From Candidatus Heritagella intestinalis (GTDB lineage: Bacteria; Bacillota; Clostridia; Oscillospirales; Acutalibacteraceae): 58,111 nt of DNA. The stretch covers positions 1 to 58,111 of the forward strand of contig CAJFVO010000011.1 of assembly GCA_904420555.1 (NCBI GenBank). The letters run 5' to 3'. Shown one piece after another: positions 1-7,363 of the stretch (positions are counted from its first letter, which is position 1; every line of letters starts with the position of its first letter). Below the pieces are notes generated by a model, which saw only the letters and a program-made list of their open reading frames with translations, did no database searches and was not told the origin of the DNA. The position numbers and the translations under genes are program-made.

Positions 1-23
1 TAGAAAGACGCCAACATGAATAT

Positions 24-99
24 TCCTCAATAGCTCAGCCGGTAGAGCATGCGACTGTTAATCGCAGGGTCGTTGGTTCGAGTCCAACTTGGGGAGCCA
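24..99 (+). tRNA. tRNA-Asn (GTT)
   Basis: A full cloverleaf can be folded. The acceptor strands TCCTCAA and TTGGGGA pair with one G-T. The D arm is GCTC/GAGC, the anticodon stem TGCGA/TCGCA carries loop CTGTTAA (anticodon GTT, Asn), and the T arm is GTTGG/CCAAC. The CCA end is encoded at 97-99. It probably shares a transcript with the next tRNA 54 bp downstream. Confidence 0.95.
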
Positions 100-153
100 G
101 AGTTACGGCAGGTGTTTGTAAAATACCTGCCGTATTTTCTCTTTATTTTACAA

Positions 154-230
154 GGGCCACTAGCTCAGTTGGTTAGAGCAACCGGCTCATAACCGGTCGG
201 TCCGGGGTTCGAGTCCCTGATGGCCCACCA
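154..230 (+). tRNA. tRNA with CAT anticodon (Met, or Ile2)
   Basis: The acceptor GGGCCAC faces ATGGCCC with one C-A mismatch. The anticodon stem ACCGG/CCGGT holds loop CTCATAA (anticodon CAT), the T arm is CGGGG/CCCTG, and the encoded CCA is at 228-230. The anticodon alone cannot separate elongator Met from lysidine-modified Ile2. Its general form resembles clostridial elongator tRNA-Met. The last 19 bases are copied again at 515-533. Confidence 0.9.
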
Positions 231-341
231 GCGGCAAGTTGCCGCCGCCAATCCGCGCACCTCACCTTGTGGGGTGCGTTTTGTTTTGTTCCCGCGAAGA
301 AATAATCCTCTGATCCTTCGCTCTTTTTTAGAGAGCCTGGA
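212..341 (+). repeat. Direct repeat copy 1 (tRNA 3' end plus terminator)
   Basis: These roughly 130 bp recur at 515-644 with only a few differences (for example TTTGTTCCC versus TTTGTCCCC, and AGCCTGG versus AGTCTGG). The repeat starts inside the T loop of the tRNA-Met gene and runs through the tRNA terminator into a second hairpin region. The offset is 303 bp. Confidence 0.9.
256..290 (+). terminator. Terminator of the tRNA operon
   Basis: CGCACC at 256-261 pairs with GGTGCG at 273-278 and is followed by a T-rich run (TTTTGTTTTGTT). The same structure is duplicated at about 559-593 within the second repeat copy. Confidence 0.75.
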
Positions 342-371
342 CGTAGTTTCTATGTTCCAGGCTCGGTTTTT
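334..371 (+). terminator. Hairpin followed by T run
   Basis: AGCCTGGA at 334-341 pairs with TCCAGGCT at 356-363, followed by CGGTTTTTTATT. It is a second rho-independent terminator-like hairpin behind the tRNAs. In the repeated copy near 637-676 the hairpin is degenerate. Confidence 0.6.
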
Positions 372-452
372 TATTCTGAAAATCAGGGACTCGAACCCGA
401 AAGGGTCTGAGCGAAAAAGCGGTGTGCCAGTGACACACCGCCCGCGAAGAGA

Positions 453-498
453 GGGCTGAACCGGTATCGCATGCAGTATGCTTGGGGTGGTTCAGCCC
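453..498. repeat. 10-bp inverted repeat hairpin between the direct repeats
   Basis: GGGCTGAACC at 453-462 and GGTTCAGCCC at 489-498 are perfect inverted repeats, and the loop holds a smaller hairpin GCAT/ATGC. It lies in the 173 bp unique to the interval between the two tRNA-derived repeats. Beside it are CGGC-GAA-GCCG (501-511), GTGTG/CACAC (about 423-438) and, at 383-398, an inverted copy of the tRNA T-arm sequence. Confidence 0.7.
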
Positions 499-514
499 TT
501 CGGCGAAGCCGTGA

Positions 515-644
515 AGTCCCTGATGGCCCACCAGCGGCAAGTTGCCGCCGCCAATCCGCGCACCTCACCTTGTGGGGTGCGTTTTGTTTTGTCCCCGCGA
601 AGAAATAATCCTCTGATCCTTCGCTCTTTTTTAGAGAGTCTGGA
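515..644 (+). repeat. Direct repeat copy 2 (tRNA 3'-end fragment)
   Basis: Second copy of the repeat at 212-341. It begins with the tRNA-Met T-loop/acceptor 3' strand and CCA (to 533) but has no tRNA 5' part, so it cannot encode a tRNA. A duplicated tRNA 3' end is what integrases using tRNA 3' ends leave behind, or it could be a slippage/recombination duplication. No integrase is near. Confidence 0.85.
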
Positions 645-761
645 TGCAGTTTGCGTTTAGGCCCAGCCTTTTTATTTGCTGGGAAGTAGAGAAAGGCGGA
701 AAAGGGCCTGGCTATCCAGGGAAGCTGCCTGCTTGCCCAAAAATCAATAAGCGAAACCAGG

Positions 762-803
762 AAGGCTGGACTGCATCAATTGCAATCCGGCCTTCTTTTT
801 TTG
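762..803 (+). terminator. Rho-independent terminator upstream of cas3
   Basis: A 14-base stem (762-775 with 781-794, one wobble and one mismatch) closes a 5-base loop and is followed by TTCTTTTTTT. It isolates the cas locus from read-through from the tRNA side. Confidence 0.8.
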
Positions 804-856
804 CGTGACAGTTTCTTTTTAAAATCTGCAATAAATCACAAAATTTTATAAAATCA

Positions 857-885
857 TTTTCAAATAGTATAGACTGTAGTATAAT
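857..885 (+). promoter_or_regulatory. Promoter of cas3
   Basis: TTTTCA at 857-862, a 17-base spacer and a perfect TATAAT at 880-885 in AT-rich DNA. The inferred start is about 892, leaving a leader of roughly 60 nt that carries the inverted repeat at 895-922. Confidence 0.6.
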
Positions 886-894
886 AAGCTCAGT

Positions 895-922
895 CTGTTA
901 GGAAATTTTTCCCTTTTAACAG
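895..922 (+). promoter_or_regulatory. Inverted repeat in the cas3 5' leader
   Basis: CTGTTA/TAACAG flank GGAAA/TTTCC around a T-rich centre. The palindrome sits at or just after the expected transcription start and 30 bp before the cas3 ATG. It could be an operator or a leader hairpin; the sequence alone does not decide. Confidence 0.5.
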
Positions 923-952
923 TGTTGGAGAGACTCGATAAAGGAGGACACT

Positions 953-3112
953 ATGGACAAGCCGGAGAAAAGACCCCTTTATTTCGCGCATATCTCGGAG
1001 GATCAAACGCGGCCGCAAAGTGTGCGGGACCATCTGGAGGGCGTGGCGAAGCTGGCCGGAGCATTTGCCCGGCCATTTGGAGGCGAGGAACAGGGCTTTT
1101 TGGCTGGGATGCTGCATGATATTGGAAAATACAGCCTGGCGTTTCAAAAACGGCTGGAGGGTGGGCCCAAGGTGGACCATGCGACCGCCGGGGCCAAAGA
1201 AGCGTTTTTGCTGCGGCAGGCGGAAGTTGCCTTTGCCATAGCGGGCCATCACGGCGGCCTGCCGGATGGCGGCGGGAAAAATGATTCGTTGGATTCCGGG
1301 ACGCTGTTGGGACGCATGAAAAAGCAGCTGCCCCCGTATGAGGCTTGGCGCCAGGAGGTGCATCTGCCGACTACTGCCCCTGGTGGGAAAAAACCGCCCC
1401 TGGATAATTTTACCGAGTCTTTTTACATACGGATGCTCTATTCCTGCCTGGTGGACGCCGACTACCTGGATACAGAGGCCTTTATGGACGGCGCTGCCCC
1501 GCGGGGTGGTTATGAACCCCTTTCGGTCCTGTTGGAGCGGCTGCATCAGTATATTTCGCCCTGGTGGGACGCCCAGACAGCGCTGAACCGCAAACGCTGT
1601 GAAATTCTGCGGGCTTGCCTCACGGCTGGGCAGCAGGCTCCCCGGGGCTTGTATACGCTGACGGTTCCCACAGGAGGGGGAAAGACCGTCTCTTCACTGG
1701 CGTTTGCCCTGACCCATGCAGTGGCACAGGGCATGTCCCGGGTGATTTATGTGATTCCCTACACCTCCATTATTGACCAGACCGCCCAGGTGTTCCAGAA
1801 GATTTTGGGAAAGGAAAATGTGGTGGAGCACCATTCCGGCGTAAACGATTCCGTTCCGGAGGGGGAAGTGGACCCAGCGTTGTACCGAAAGGCCATGGCC
1901 ACGGAAAATTGGGACGCCCCCGTCATTGTAACAACGGCGGTGCAGTTTTTTGAATCCCTGTATAGCAACCGCCCTTCCCGGTGCCGTAAACTCCACAATA
2001 TTGCGGACAGCGTGGTGATTTTTGATGAAGCCCAGACCTTGCCTATGGGGTATCTGCGGCCCTGTGTGGCGGCTATTGGGCAGCTGACACAGCATTATGG
2101 GGTAACGGCGGTGTTGTGTACGGCTACCCAGCCGGCCTTGCAGCCGTTGTTCCAGGAGTGGGGACTATCCATGGAGGAAATCTGCCCGGATACGGAAGAA
2201 TTGTACCGGTTTTTCCGGCGCACCACCCTGCGCCAAGGTGGGGAGATGACCGAGGAGGAGCTGGCGGCGCAATTAAATGCCAGCCCACAGACCCTGTGCG
2301 TGGTGAACCGGCGTGCATCGGCGCAGCAGATTTATGGGATGCTGGAGCCGGAAGGGCGCTACTGTCTGACCACCCTGCTGTGCCCGGCCCATCGCAAACG
2401 GCTTTTGCAGGAAATCCGCCTGCGGCTGAAAGAGGGCCTTCCCTGCCGCGTTGTCTCCACCTCCCTTATTGAAGCGGGGGTGGATGTGGATTTCCCCGCC
2501 GCCTGGCGGGAGGAGGCAGGCCTGGATTCGGTGCTGCAAACTGCCGGCCGCTGCAACCGGGAAGGCCGGCGGCCAGCCGAGGAGAGTATCGTGACGGTTT
2601 TCCGGCTGAAGGATCAGAAAGCCCCGGCCATGATTCGCCTCAATGTGGATTCGGCCCGCAATGTGATGCAGAATTTCAGCGACCCCACCCTTCCGGAAGC
2701 GATTACAGCGTATTTTACCTTTTATCGTGCCGTAAAAGGCGACCCGGCCCTGGACAAGCAGGGGGTGTTGGAAGCTTTCCGCAAGGGCTTTCAGGGCATA
2801 GGGATGCCCTTTGCAACGGTGGCGGAACGGTTCCGTTTCATCGAGGAGGCCACGGTTACGGTCTATCTCCCTGTGGAGGAGGGCGCTGGGCTGGTGGAAA
2901 GGCTCCGCGCCGGAGAGAAGGGCCGTTGGCTATACCGGCAGCTGGGCCAATTTGCGGTGAGTATCTATCCGGACCACCTGAAAAATCTGCTGGATGCTGG
3001 GGCTGTGGAGCCTGCGGGCACCGAGTGCTATATTTTAACGGATACGAGCCTATACCATGACGACACCGGACTGGAAATGGATATTGAAACGGGAAAAGGC
3101 ATTTTCCTTTAA
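953..3112 (+). CDS. cas3: Cas3 helicase-nuclease, type I-C
   Basis: Effector of type I interference: after Cascade binds a target, the ATP-dependent 3'-5' helicase unwinds it and the HD nuclease degrades the single strand. The protein has 719 aa. Visible features are the N-terminal HD nuclease (H55-D56 in HDIGKY, D75-H76 in DHATAG, H99-H100 in GHHGG), Walker A TGGGKT near residue 240 and the DEAQ box (FDEAQTLP) near 357, followed by the C-terminal helicase half with QTAGRCNREGR. The ATG is preceded by AAAGGAGG. It is first in the locus and separated from cas5c by about 310 bp containing a second promoter, so Cas3 can be made independently of Cascade. All key residues look intact. Confidence 0.96.
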   Translation: MDKPEKRPLYFAHISEDQTRPQSVRDHLEGVAKLAGAFARPFGGEEQGFLAGMLHDIGKYSLAFQKRLEGGPKVDHATAGAKEAFLLRQAEVAFAIAGHHGGLPDGGGKNDSLDSGTLLGRMKKQLPPYEAWRQEVHLPTTAPGGKKPPLDNFTESFYIRMLYSCLVDADYLDTEAFMDGAAPRGGYEPLSVLLERLHQYISPWWDAQTALNRKRCEILRACLTAGQQAPRGLYTLTVPTGGGKTVSSLAFALTHAVAQGMSRVIYVIPYTSIIDQTAQVFQKILGKENVVEHHSGVNDSVPEGEVDPALYRKAMATENWDAPVIVTTAVQFFESLYSNRPSRCRKLHNIADSVVIFDEAQTLPMGYLRPCVAAIGQLTQHYGVTAVLCTATQPALQPLFQEWGLSMEEICPDTEELYRFFRRTTLRQGGEMTEEELAAQLNASPQTLCVVNRRASAQQIYGMLEPEGRYCLTTLLCPAHRKRLLQEIRLRLKEGLPCRVVSTSLIEAGVDVDFPAAWREEAGLDSVLQTAGRCNREGRRPAEESIVTVFRLKDQKAPAMIRLNVDSARNVMQNFSDPTLPEAITAYFTFYRAVKGDPALDKQGVLEAFRKGFQGIGMPFATVAERFRFIEEATVTVYLPVEEGAGLVERLRAGEKGRWLYRQLGQFAVSIYPDHLKNLLDAGAVEPAGTECYILTDTSLYHDDTGLEMDIETGKGIFL

Positions 3113-3129
3113 TGGGGGATATGGAAAAG

Positions 3130-3154
3130 GGCGGCAAGGGTGTATCTTGCCGCC
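3130..3154. terminator. Hairpin after cas3 (weak terminator or pause)
   Basis: GGCGGCAAG at 3130-3138 and CTTGCCGCC at 3146-3154 form a perfect 9-bp stem 18 bp after the cas3 stop. No T run follows, so it may be an mRNA end-stabilising hairpin rather than an efficient terminator. Confidence 0.5.
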
Positions 3155-3277
3155 GCATTTCCATAAATTATATGAAATAATTTCTATCCACAGCAACTGC
3201 CGCTTTAAAGCAATTGCCGACGTTTGTATTATACCCAATCCCATAAGGGAATGCAAATAGCTGCATAGAGTCGATAG

Positions 3278-3334
3278 TTTGAAAGTGTGGATTTTGCCGG
3301 ATCATATCTCTATCTTTCAAATGTCCTTTCAAAA
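3278..3334. promoter_or_regulatory. Repeated CTTTCAAA boxes upstream of cas5c promoter
   Basis: CTTTCAAA occurs at 3314-3321 and CTTTCAAAA at 3326-3334, 12 bp apart. An inverted copy TTTGAAAG is at 3278-3285. The second box abuts the -35 at 3338. The spacing fits an operator for a dimeric regulator, but no cas-linked regulator gene is in the window. Confidence 0.45.
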
Positions 3335-3337
3335 TGC

Positions 3338-3366
3338 TTGACTTTACCTTACTAACGTGATATTCT
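3338..3366 (+). promoter_or_regulatory. Promoter of cas5c-cas2
   Basis: TTGACT at 3338-3343, a 17-base spacer and TATTCT at 3361-3366. It lies 59 bp before the cas5c start in the AT-rich 310-bp gap and would drive cas5c to cas2. Confidence 0.65.
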
Positions 3367-3424
3367 AAATTTGAAGGAATATAAAATATATAAAATAGAA
3401 AAAATAATAAAAGGAGGAGATGCC

Positions 3425-4069
3425 ATGATCCAGCTGGAAGTTTGGGGGGACTATGCCCTCTTTAGCCGTCCGGAGCTGAAAGTAGAGAGAGTTTCCTATG
3501 ACGTCCCTACGCCATCGGCGGCGCGGGGCATTGTGGAGGCGGTTTACTATCATCCGGGGCTGCAGTGGCATATTGACAGGATTTATGTCCTCAACCCGAT
3601 TCGCTTCGTCAGCGTGCGCCGCAATGAAGTGACCAGCAAGATTTCGGCGCGGAATATGCGCCAGGCCATGCAGGGAGGCAACCAGGCGCTGTATATGGCC
3701 GCACCACAGGAAATCGTGCAGCGCGCCTCCCTGCTTTTGCAGGATGTACACTATGTCATCGAAGCCCATTTTGAGATGACGCCCAAAGCGTCGCCATCGG
3801 ACAACCCCGGCAAATTTCAGGATATTGTCACCCGCCGCATGGAAAAAGGCCAGTGTTTCCACACGCCTTATTTTGGCTGCCGGGAATTCCCGGTGCGCTT
3901 TCGCCGGTGGGGCGGAGGGCCTATCAAAACCATTGGCGAGACCCGGGACTTGGGGCTGATGCTGTATGATTTTGATTACACGGACCCCAAAAATATTACC
4001 CCCACCTATTTCCGCGCAAAGCTGGAAAACGGCGTGCTGGATACCCGAGACTGCGAGGTGTTCCGATGA
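3425..4069 (+). CDS. cas5c: Cas5c, type I-C crRNA-processing endonuclease
   Basis: RAMP-fold subunit. In type I-C, which lacks Cas6, Cas5 cuts the pre-crRNA at the repeat hairpin and then stays on the 5' handle in Cascade. I place the start at the ATG at 3425 (214 aa) because AAAGGAGG lies 7 bp upstream. A longer reading from a TTG at 3371 would run through promoter DNA. The N-terminus (QLEVWGDYALFSRPELKVER) is typical of the family. The stop overlaps the cas8c start (ATGA), implying translational coupling. Catalytic residues were not verified by alignment. Confidence 0.94.
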   Translation: MIQLEVWGDYALFSRPELKVERVSYDVPTPSAARGIVEAVYYHPGLQWHIDRIYVLNPIRFVSVRRNEVTSKISARNMRQAMQGGNQALYMAAPQEIVQRASLLLQDVHYVIEAHFEMTPKASPSDNPGKFQDIVTRRMEKGQCFHTPYFGCREFPVRFRRWGGGPIKTIGETRDLGLMLYDFDYTDPKNITPTYFRAKLENGVLDTRDCEVFR

Positions 4070-5805
4070 TTTTGCAGGCATTGACCCACTATTATGAGGA
4101 CTTACTGGCGCTGGGCAAAATGACCCGGCCCGGCTGGGCCACCGTCAAGGTGTCCTATGGGCTGGTTTTGGATGGGGAAGGGCAGCTGATACAGCTTTTG
4201 CATTTGCAGCAAGAGGTGCAGCGCGGCAAGAAAACCGTATTGGCGCCCCAGGAAATCGCCATGCCGGCACCTGTGAAGCGCGCGGTAAATGTGGCGGCGA
4301 ACTTTTTGTGCGACAATAGCAGCTACCTCTTGGGGGTGGACAGTAAGGGAAAGCCGTCCCGCACAGCGGAATGCTTTTCAGCTGCCAAAAAGCTGCATCT
4401 GGATTTGCTAAAAGATGCGGATTCCCCCGCCGCCCGTGCGGTTTCCCGCTTTTTTGAAACCTGGAATCCGGCCCAGGCCAGTACCCATCCGGCTTTGCAG
4501 GAGGATTGGGAGGATTTGCTCAAAGGCGGGAATTTGACCTTCTGGTATGACGGCGGCCTGGCCGCAGAAGATGAGGCCATAAGGGACGCCTGGCAGCAGC
4601 ACTATGAAAGCAGCGGCGCTGACACCGATGAAGTGCTCTGTCTGGTCACCGGGCGCCATGCCCCGCTGGCGCGCTTGCATCCCAGCATCAAGGGAGTAAA
4701 TGGCGCCCAGAGCAGCGGGGCCTCCCTGGTTTCCTTTAATGCCCCTGCTTTTTGCTCCTATGGGCACGAGCAGGGCGCCAATGCCCCGGCAGGGCAATAT
4801 GCCGCCTTTGCCTATACCACAGCTTTAAATGCCCTGCTGGCCGATCGGGATCATGTTTCCCGTGTAGGGGACACCACCATTCTCTGCTGGGCCCAAGGCG
4901 GCGAAGCGGCGTATCAGGATTGCTTTTTGATGAGTATGTTTTCCGACAGCTATACGGAGAACGATATTCTGAATACCCTTCACAGATTGGGAAAGGGGGA
5001 GCCCATAGACTGGGACAACAGCCGTTTGGACCCGGATACCCGTTTTTATGTGCTGGGGCTGGCACCCAATGCGGCGCGGTTGTCGGTGCGATTTTTCTGG
5101 CAGAACAGCTTTGGCGCTATGGCGCGCAATCTGGAACGGCATTACCGCCGTTTGGAGATTGTCCGCCCTGCCTTTGATAAATTCCCTACCCTGCCCATTT
5201 GGCGCTTGGTGCGGGAGACTGTGCGCCGGTCGGCTCCAGGTACCCGGCCGCCGGAACCCAACCCCCGCCTGGCAGGGGATCTGCTGCTGGCAGTGCTCAA
5301 CGATACCCCGTATCCCGCTACTCTGCTGGATGGTGTGGTGCTGCGTATTCGCGCCGAAAGGGAGGTTACCCGCGGACGGGCCGCGATTCTCAAAGCTTAT
5401 TATCTGCGCAACTCGCAGGATGAACAACTCAAGGAGGTTATGACTGTGGAACTGAATGAACAGAGCTGCTATCTGCCCTATGTGCTGGGGAGGCTGTTTG
5501 CCGTATTGGAAGCCGTGCAGCAGCAGGCAAATCCCAATATCAACACGACGATTAAAGACCGCTATTTCAACTCGGCTTCCGCTACGCCTGCCACGGTGTT
5601 TCCCCAGCTCATCAATTTGGCGCAGAAGCATTTGGCAAAGCTGGACGGCGGCCTGGCTGCCTACTATAACAAGCGGATTACAGAGTTGAACAGCCGCATT
5701 ACCCAGACGCTGCCTGCCCGCCTGTGCCTGTCGGAGCAGAGCGCCTTCCAGATCGGATATTATCATGAGACACAAAAACGCTATGCCAAAAAGGAGGAGC
5801 TGTAA
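4066..5805 (+). CDS. cas8c: Cas8c (Csd1), large Cascade subunit
   Basis: Large subunit of type I-C Cascade, which recognises the PAM and recruits Cas3. 579 aa is the usual family length. Identification rests on position between cas5c and cas7c, size and overall family look (N-terminal region around ALTHYYEDLL, C-terminal YYHETQKRYAKKEEL). No catalytic motif is expected. The ATGA overlap with cas5c and the 2-bp gap to cas7c show a tight operon. The 3' part of the gene supplies AAGGAGG as the cas7c ribosome site. In I-C systems an internal start often yields a separate Cas11c small subunit; an internal product is plausible here but I did not locate its start. Confidence 0.94.
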   Translation: MILQALTHYYEDLLALGKMTRPGWATVKVSYGLVLDGEGQLIQLLHLQQEVQRGKKTVLAPQEIAMPAPVKRAVNVAANFLCDNSSYLLGVDSKGKPSRTAECFSAAKKLHLDLLKDADSPAARAVSRFFETWNPAQASTHPALQEDWEDLLKGGNLTFWYDGGLAAEDEAIRDAWQQHYESSGADTDEVLCLVTGRHAPLARLHPSIKGVNGAQSSGASLVSFNAPAFCSYGHEQGANAPAGQYAAFAYTTALNALLADRDHVSRVGDTTILCWAQGGEAAYQDCFLMSMFSDSYTENDILNTLHRLGKGEPIDWDNSRLDPDTRFYVLGLAPNAARLSVRFFWQNSFGAMARNLERHYRRLEIVRPAFDKFPTLPIWRLVRETVRRSAPGTRPPEPNPRLAGDLLLAVLNDTPYPATLLDGVVLRIRAEREVTRGRAAILKAYYLRNSQDEQLKEVMTVELNEQSCYLPYVLGRLFAVLEAVQQQANPNINTTIKDRYFNSASATPATVFPQLINLAQKHLAKLDGGLAAYYNKRITELNSRITQTLPARLCLSEQSAFQIGYYHETQKRYAKKEEL

Positions 5806-5807
5806 TC

Positions 5808-6692
5808 ATGTCCGAAGCTATTAAAAATCGCTACGACTTTGTCATCCTGTTTGATGTGGAAAACGGAAACCCCAACGGAGACCCCGATGCCGGGAATATG
5901 CCCCGAATTGACCCGGAGACCGGGTATGGTTTGGTCACGGACGTCTGCCTGAAACGCAAAATCCGGAATTATGTGGAGGACGCCAAAGAGGACGCCGAGG
6001 GCTACCGGATTTATATCAAGGATCAGGTGCCGCTGCAGCGCAGTGACGGGGAAGCGCTGCACTATTTGGGGGTTGACAAGGATTTGAAAGCCGCTAAGAA
6101 AGAGGACCCCACCTTGGATGTCAAGATTCGGGACTTTATGTGCCGGAATTTCTATGATATCCGTACCTTTGGCGCTGTAATGACGACTTTTGTCAAAGGG
6201 AACCTGAACTGCGGACAAGTGAGAGGGCCGGTACAGCTGGGGTTTGCCCGCAGCATTGACCCCATCCTTCCCCAGGAGATTACCATTACCCGTATCGCCA
6301 TTACCACCGAGGCGGACGCTGAAAAAAAGGGGACCGAAATGGGACGAAAATATATTGTCCCCTATGGCCTCTACCGTGCGGAGGGCTATGTCTCAGCCAA
6401 TCTGGCCCGGAAAGTCACGGGGTTCTCGGAAGAGGATCTCCAGCTTTTGTGGCAGGCGATCCTGAATATGTTTGAAAATGATCACAGTGCTGCCCGGGGA
6501 AAGATGGCTGTTCGGGAGCTCATTGTATTCAAGCATGACAGCGAGCTGGGCAACGCGCCTTCCTATCGGCTGTTTGATGCGGTGCATGTCCAGCGGGCCG
6601 AGGGCGTGACGGTAGCCCGGCAATACAGCGATTACGTGGTAACCGTGGAGGAGGACCTTCCTGCCGGCGTTACCTGTCAGAGGATGTCGTAA
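5808..6692 (+). CDS. cas7c: Cas7c (Csd2), Cascade backbone
   Basis: Backbone subunit that polymerises along the crRNA spacer. 294 aa. The N-terminal motif DVENGNPNGDPDAGNMPR is the typical Csd2/Csh2 signature (residues about 16-33), and the glycine-rich region GNLNCGQVRGPVQLGF follows near residue 130. The ATG has an AAGGAGG site that lies in the end of cas8c. The stop TAA overlaps the cas4 ATG by one base. Confidence 0.96.
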   Translation: MSEAIKNRYDFVILFDVENGNPNGDPDAGNMPRIDPETGYGLVTDVCLKRKIRNYVEDAKEDAEGYRIYIKDQVPLQRSDGEALHYLGVDKDLKAAKKEDPTLDVKIRDFMCRNFYDIRTFGAVMTTFVKGNLNCGQVRGPVQLGFARSIDPILPQEITITRIAITTEADAEKKGTEMGRKYIVPYGLYRAEGYVSANLARKVTGFSEEDLQLLWQAILNMFENDHSAARGKMAVRELIVFKHDSELGNAPSYRLFDAVHVQRAEGVTVARQYSDYVVTVEEDLPAGVTCQRMS

Positions 6693-7363
6693 TGAATCCC
6701 GACGAATATCTGGCCATATCCGGCATCCAGCACTTTTGTTTTTGCCGGCGTCAATGGGCTCTCATTTACCTGGAAGAGCAGTGGGACGAAAACCTGCGCA
6801 CCGCAGAGGGGCGTTTGGAGCACGAGCGCTGTCACGATGCGTCTCTTCGGGAGAAGCGCGGCGATTTGCTGACTGTTCGGGGCATGTGGGTAGTCAGCCA
6901 CCGCCTGCGGCTTTTCGGGGTCTGCGATGTAGTGGAGTTCCGCGCCGATCCGGAGGGGGTGCCGCTGCAGGGCCAGGAAGACCTTTGGCTGCCCATGCCT
7001 GTAGAGTATAAGCACGGCGCCCCAAAAGAGAACGATGCCGACCGGCTGCAGCTCTGTGCCCAGGCAATGGCCTTAGAGGAGATGTTGGTCTGCACAGTGC
7101 CCAAAGGCGGCCTCTACTACGCCGAAACGCGCCGCCGCCAGGTGGTGGAGCTGACGCCGGAGCTTCGGCAGAAAACCCAGGAAATGGCCCATGAGATGAA
7201 CGGCTATTTTTCCCGCGGATACACGCCAAAAGTAAAACCCGGAAAGCACTGCAACGCGTGTTCCCTCAAGGAAGTATGCCTGCCGGTGCTCTGCCGCCGT
7301 TCAGATGCTGCCGGCTATATCCGCGCCCATATAGAAGAGGTCCAGGAAGGAGAAGGGTTATGA
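6692..7363 (+). CDS. cas4: Cas4 RecB-like exonuclease
   Basis: Fe-S cluster nuclease that trims prespacers and helps set PAM and orientation during adaptation. 223 aa. Near the N-terminus are Cys16/Cys18 (HFCFCRRQW), at about residue 108 the nuclease ExK motif in PVEYKHG, then the QxxxY-region equivalent around QLCAQAMALEEM. The C-terminal cluster ligands are HCNACSLKEVC (C-x2-C-x5-C). It overlaps cas7c by 1 bp and cas1 by 4 bp (ATGA). A stand-alone Cas4 next to Cas1 is standard for type I-C. Confidence 0.95.
   Translation: MNPDEYLAISGIQHFCFCRRQWALIYLEEQWDENLRTAEGRLEHERCHDASLREKRGDLLTVRGMWVVSHRLRLFGVCDVVEFRADPEGVPLQGQEDLWLPMPVEYKHGAPKENDADRLQLCAQAMALEEMLVCTVPKGGLYYAETRRRQVVELTPELRQKTQEMAHEMNGYFSRGYTPKVKPGKHCNACSLKEVCLPVLCRRSDAAGYIRAHIEEVQEGEGL

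Noticed and set aside
515-533. A second tRNA gene
   Set aside because: Only the 3' acceptor/T-loop strand and CCA are present; no D or anticodon arms precede it.
7258-7359. 34-residue N-terminal extension of Cas1
   Set aside because: Overlaps cas4 in another frame; the ATG at 7360 in an ATGA overlap gives the normal Cas1 N-terminus.
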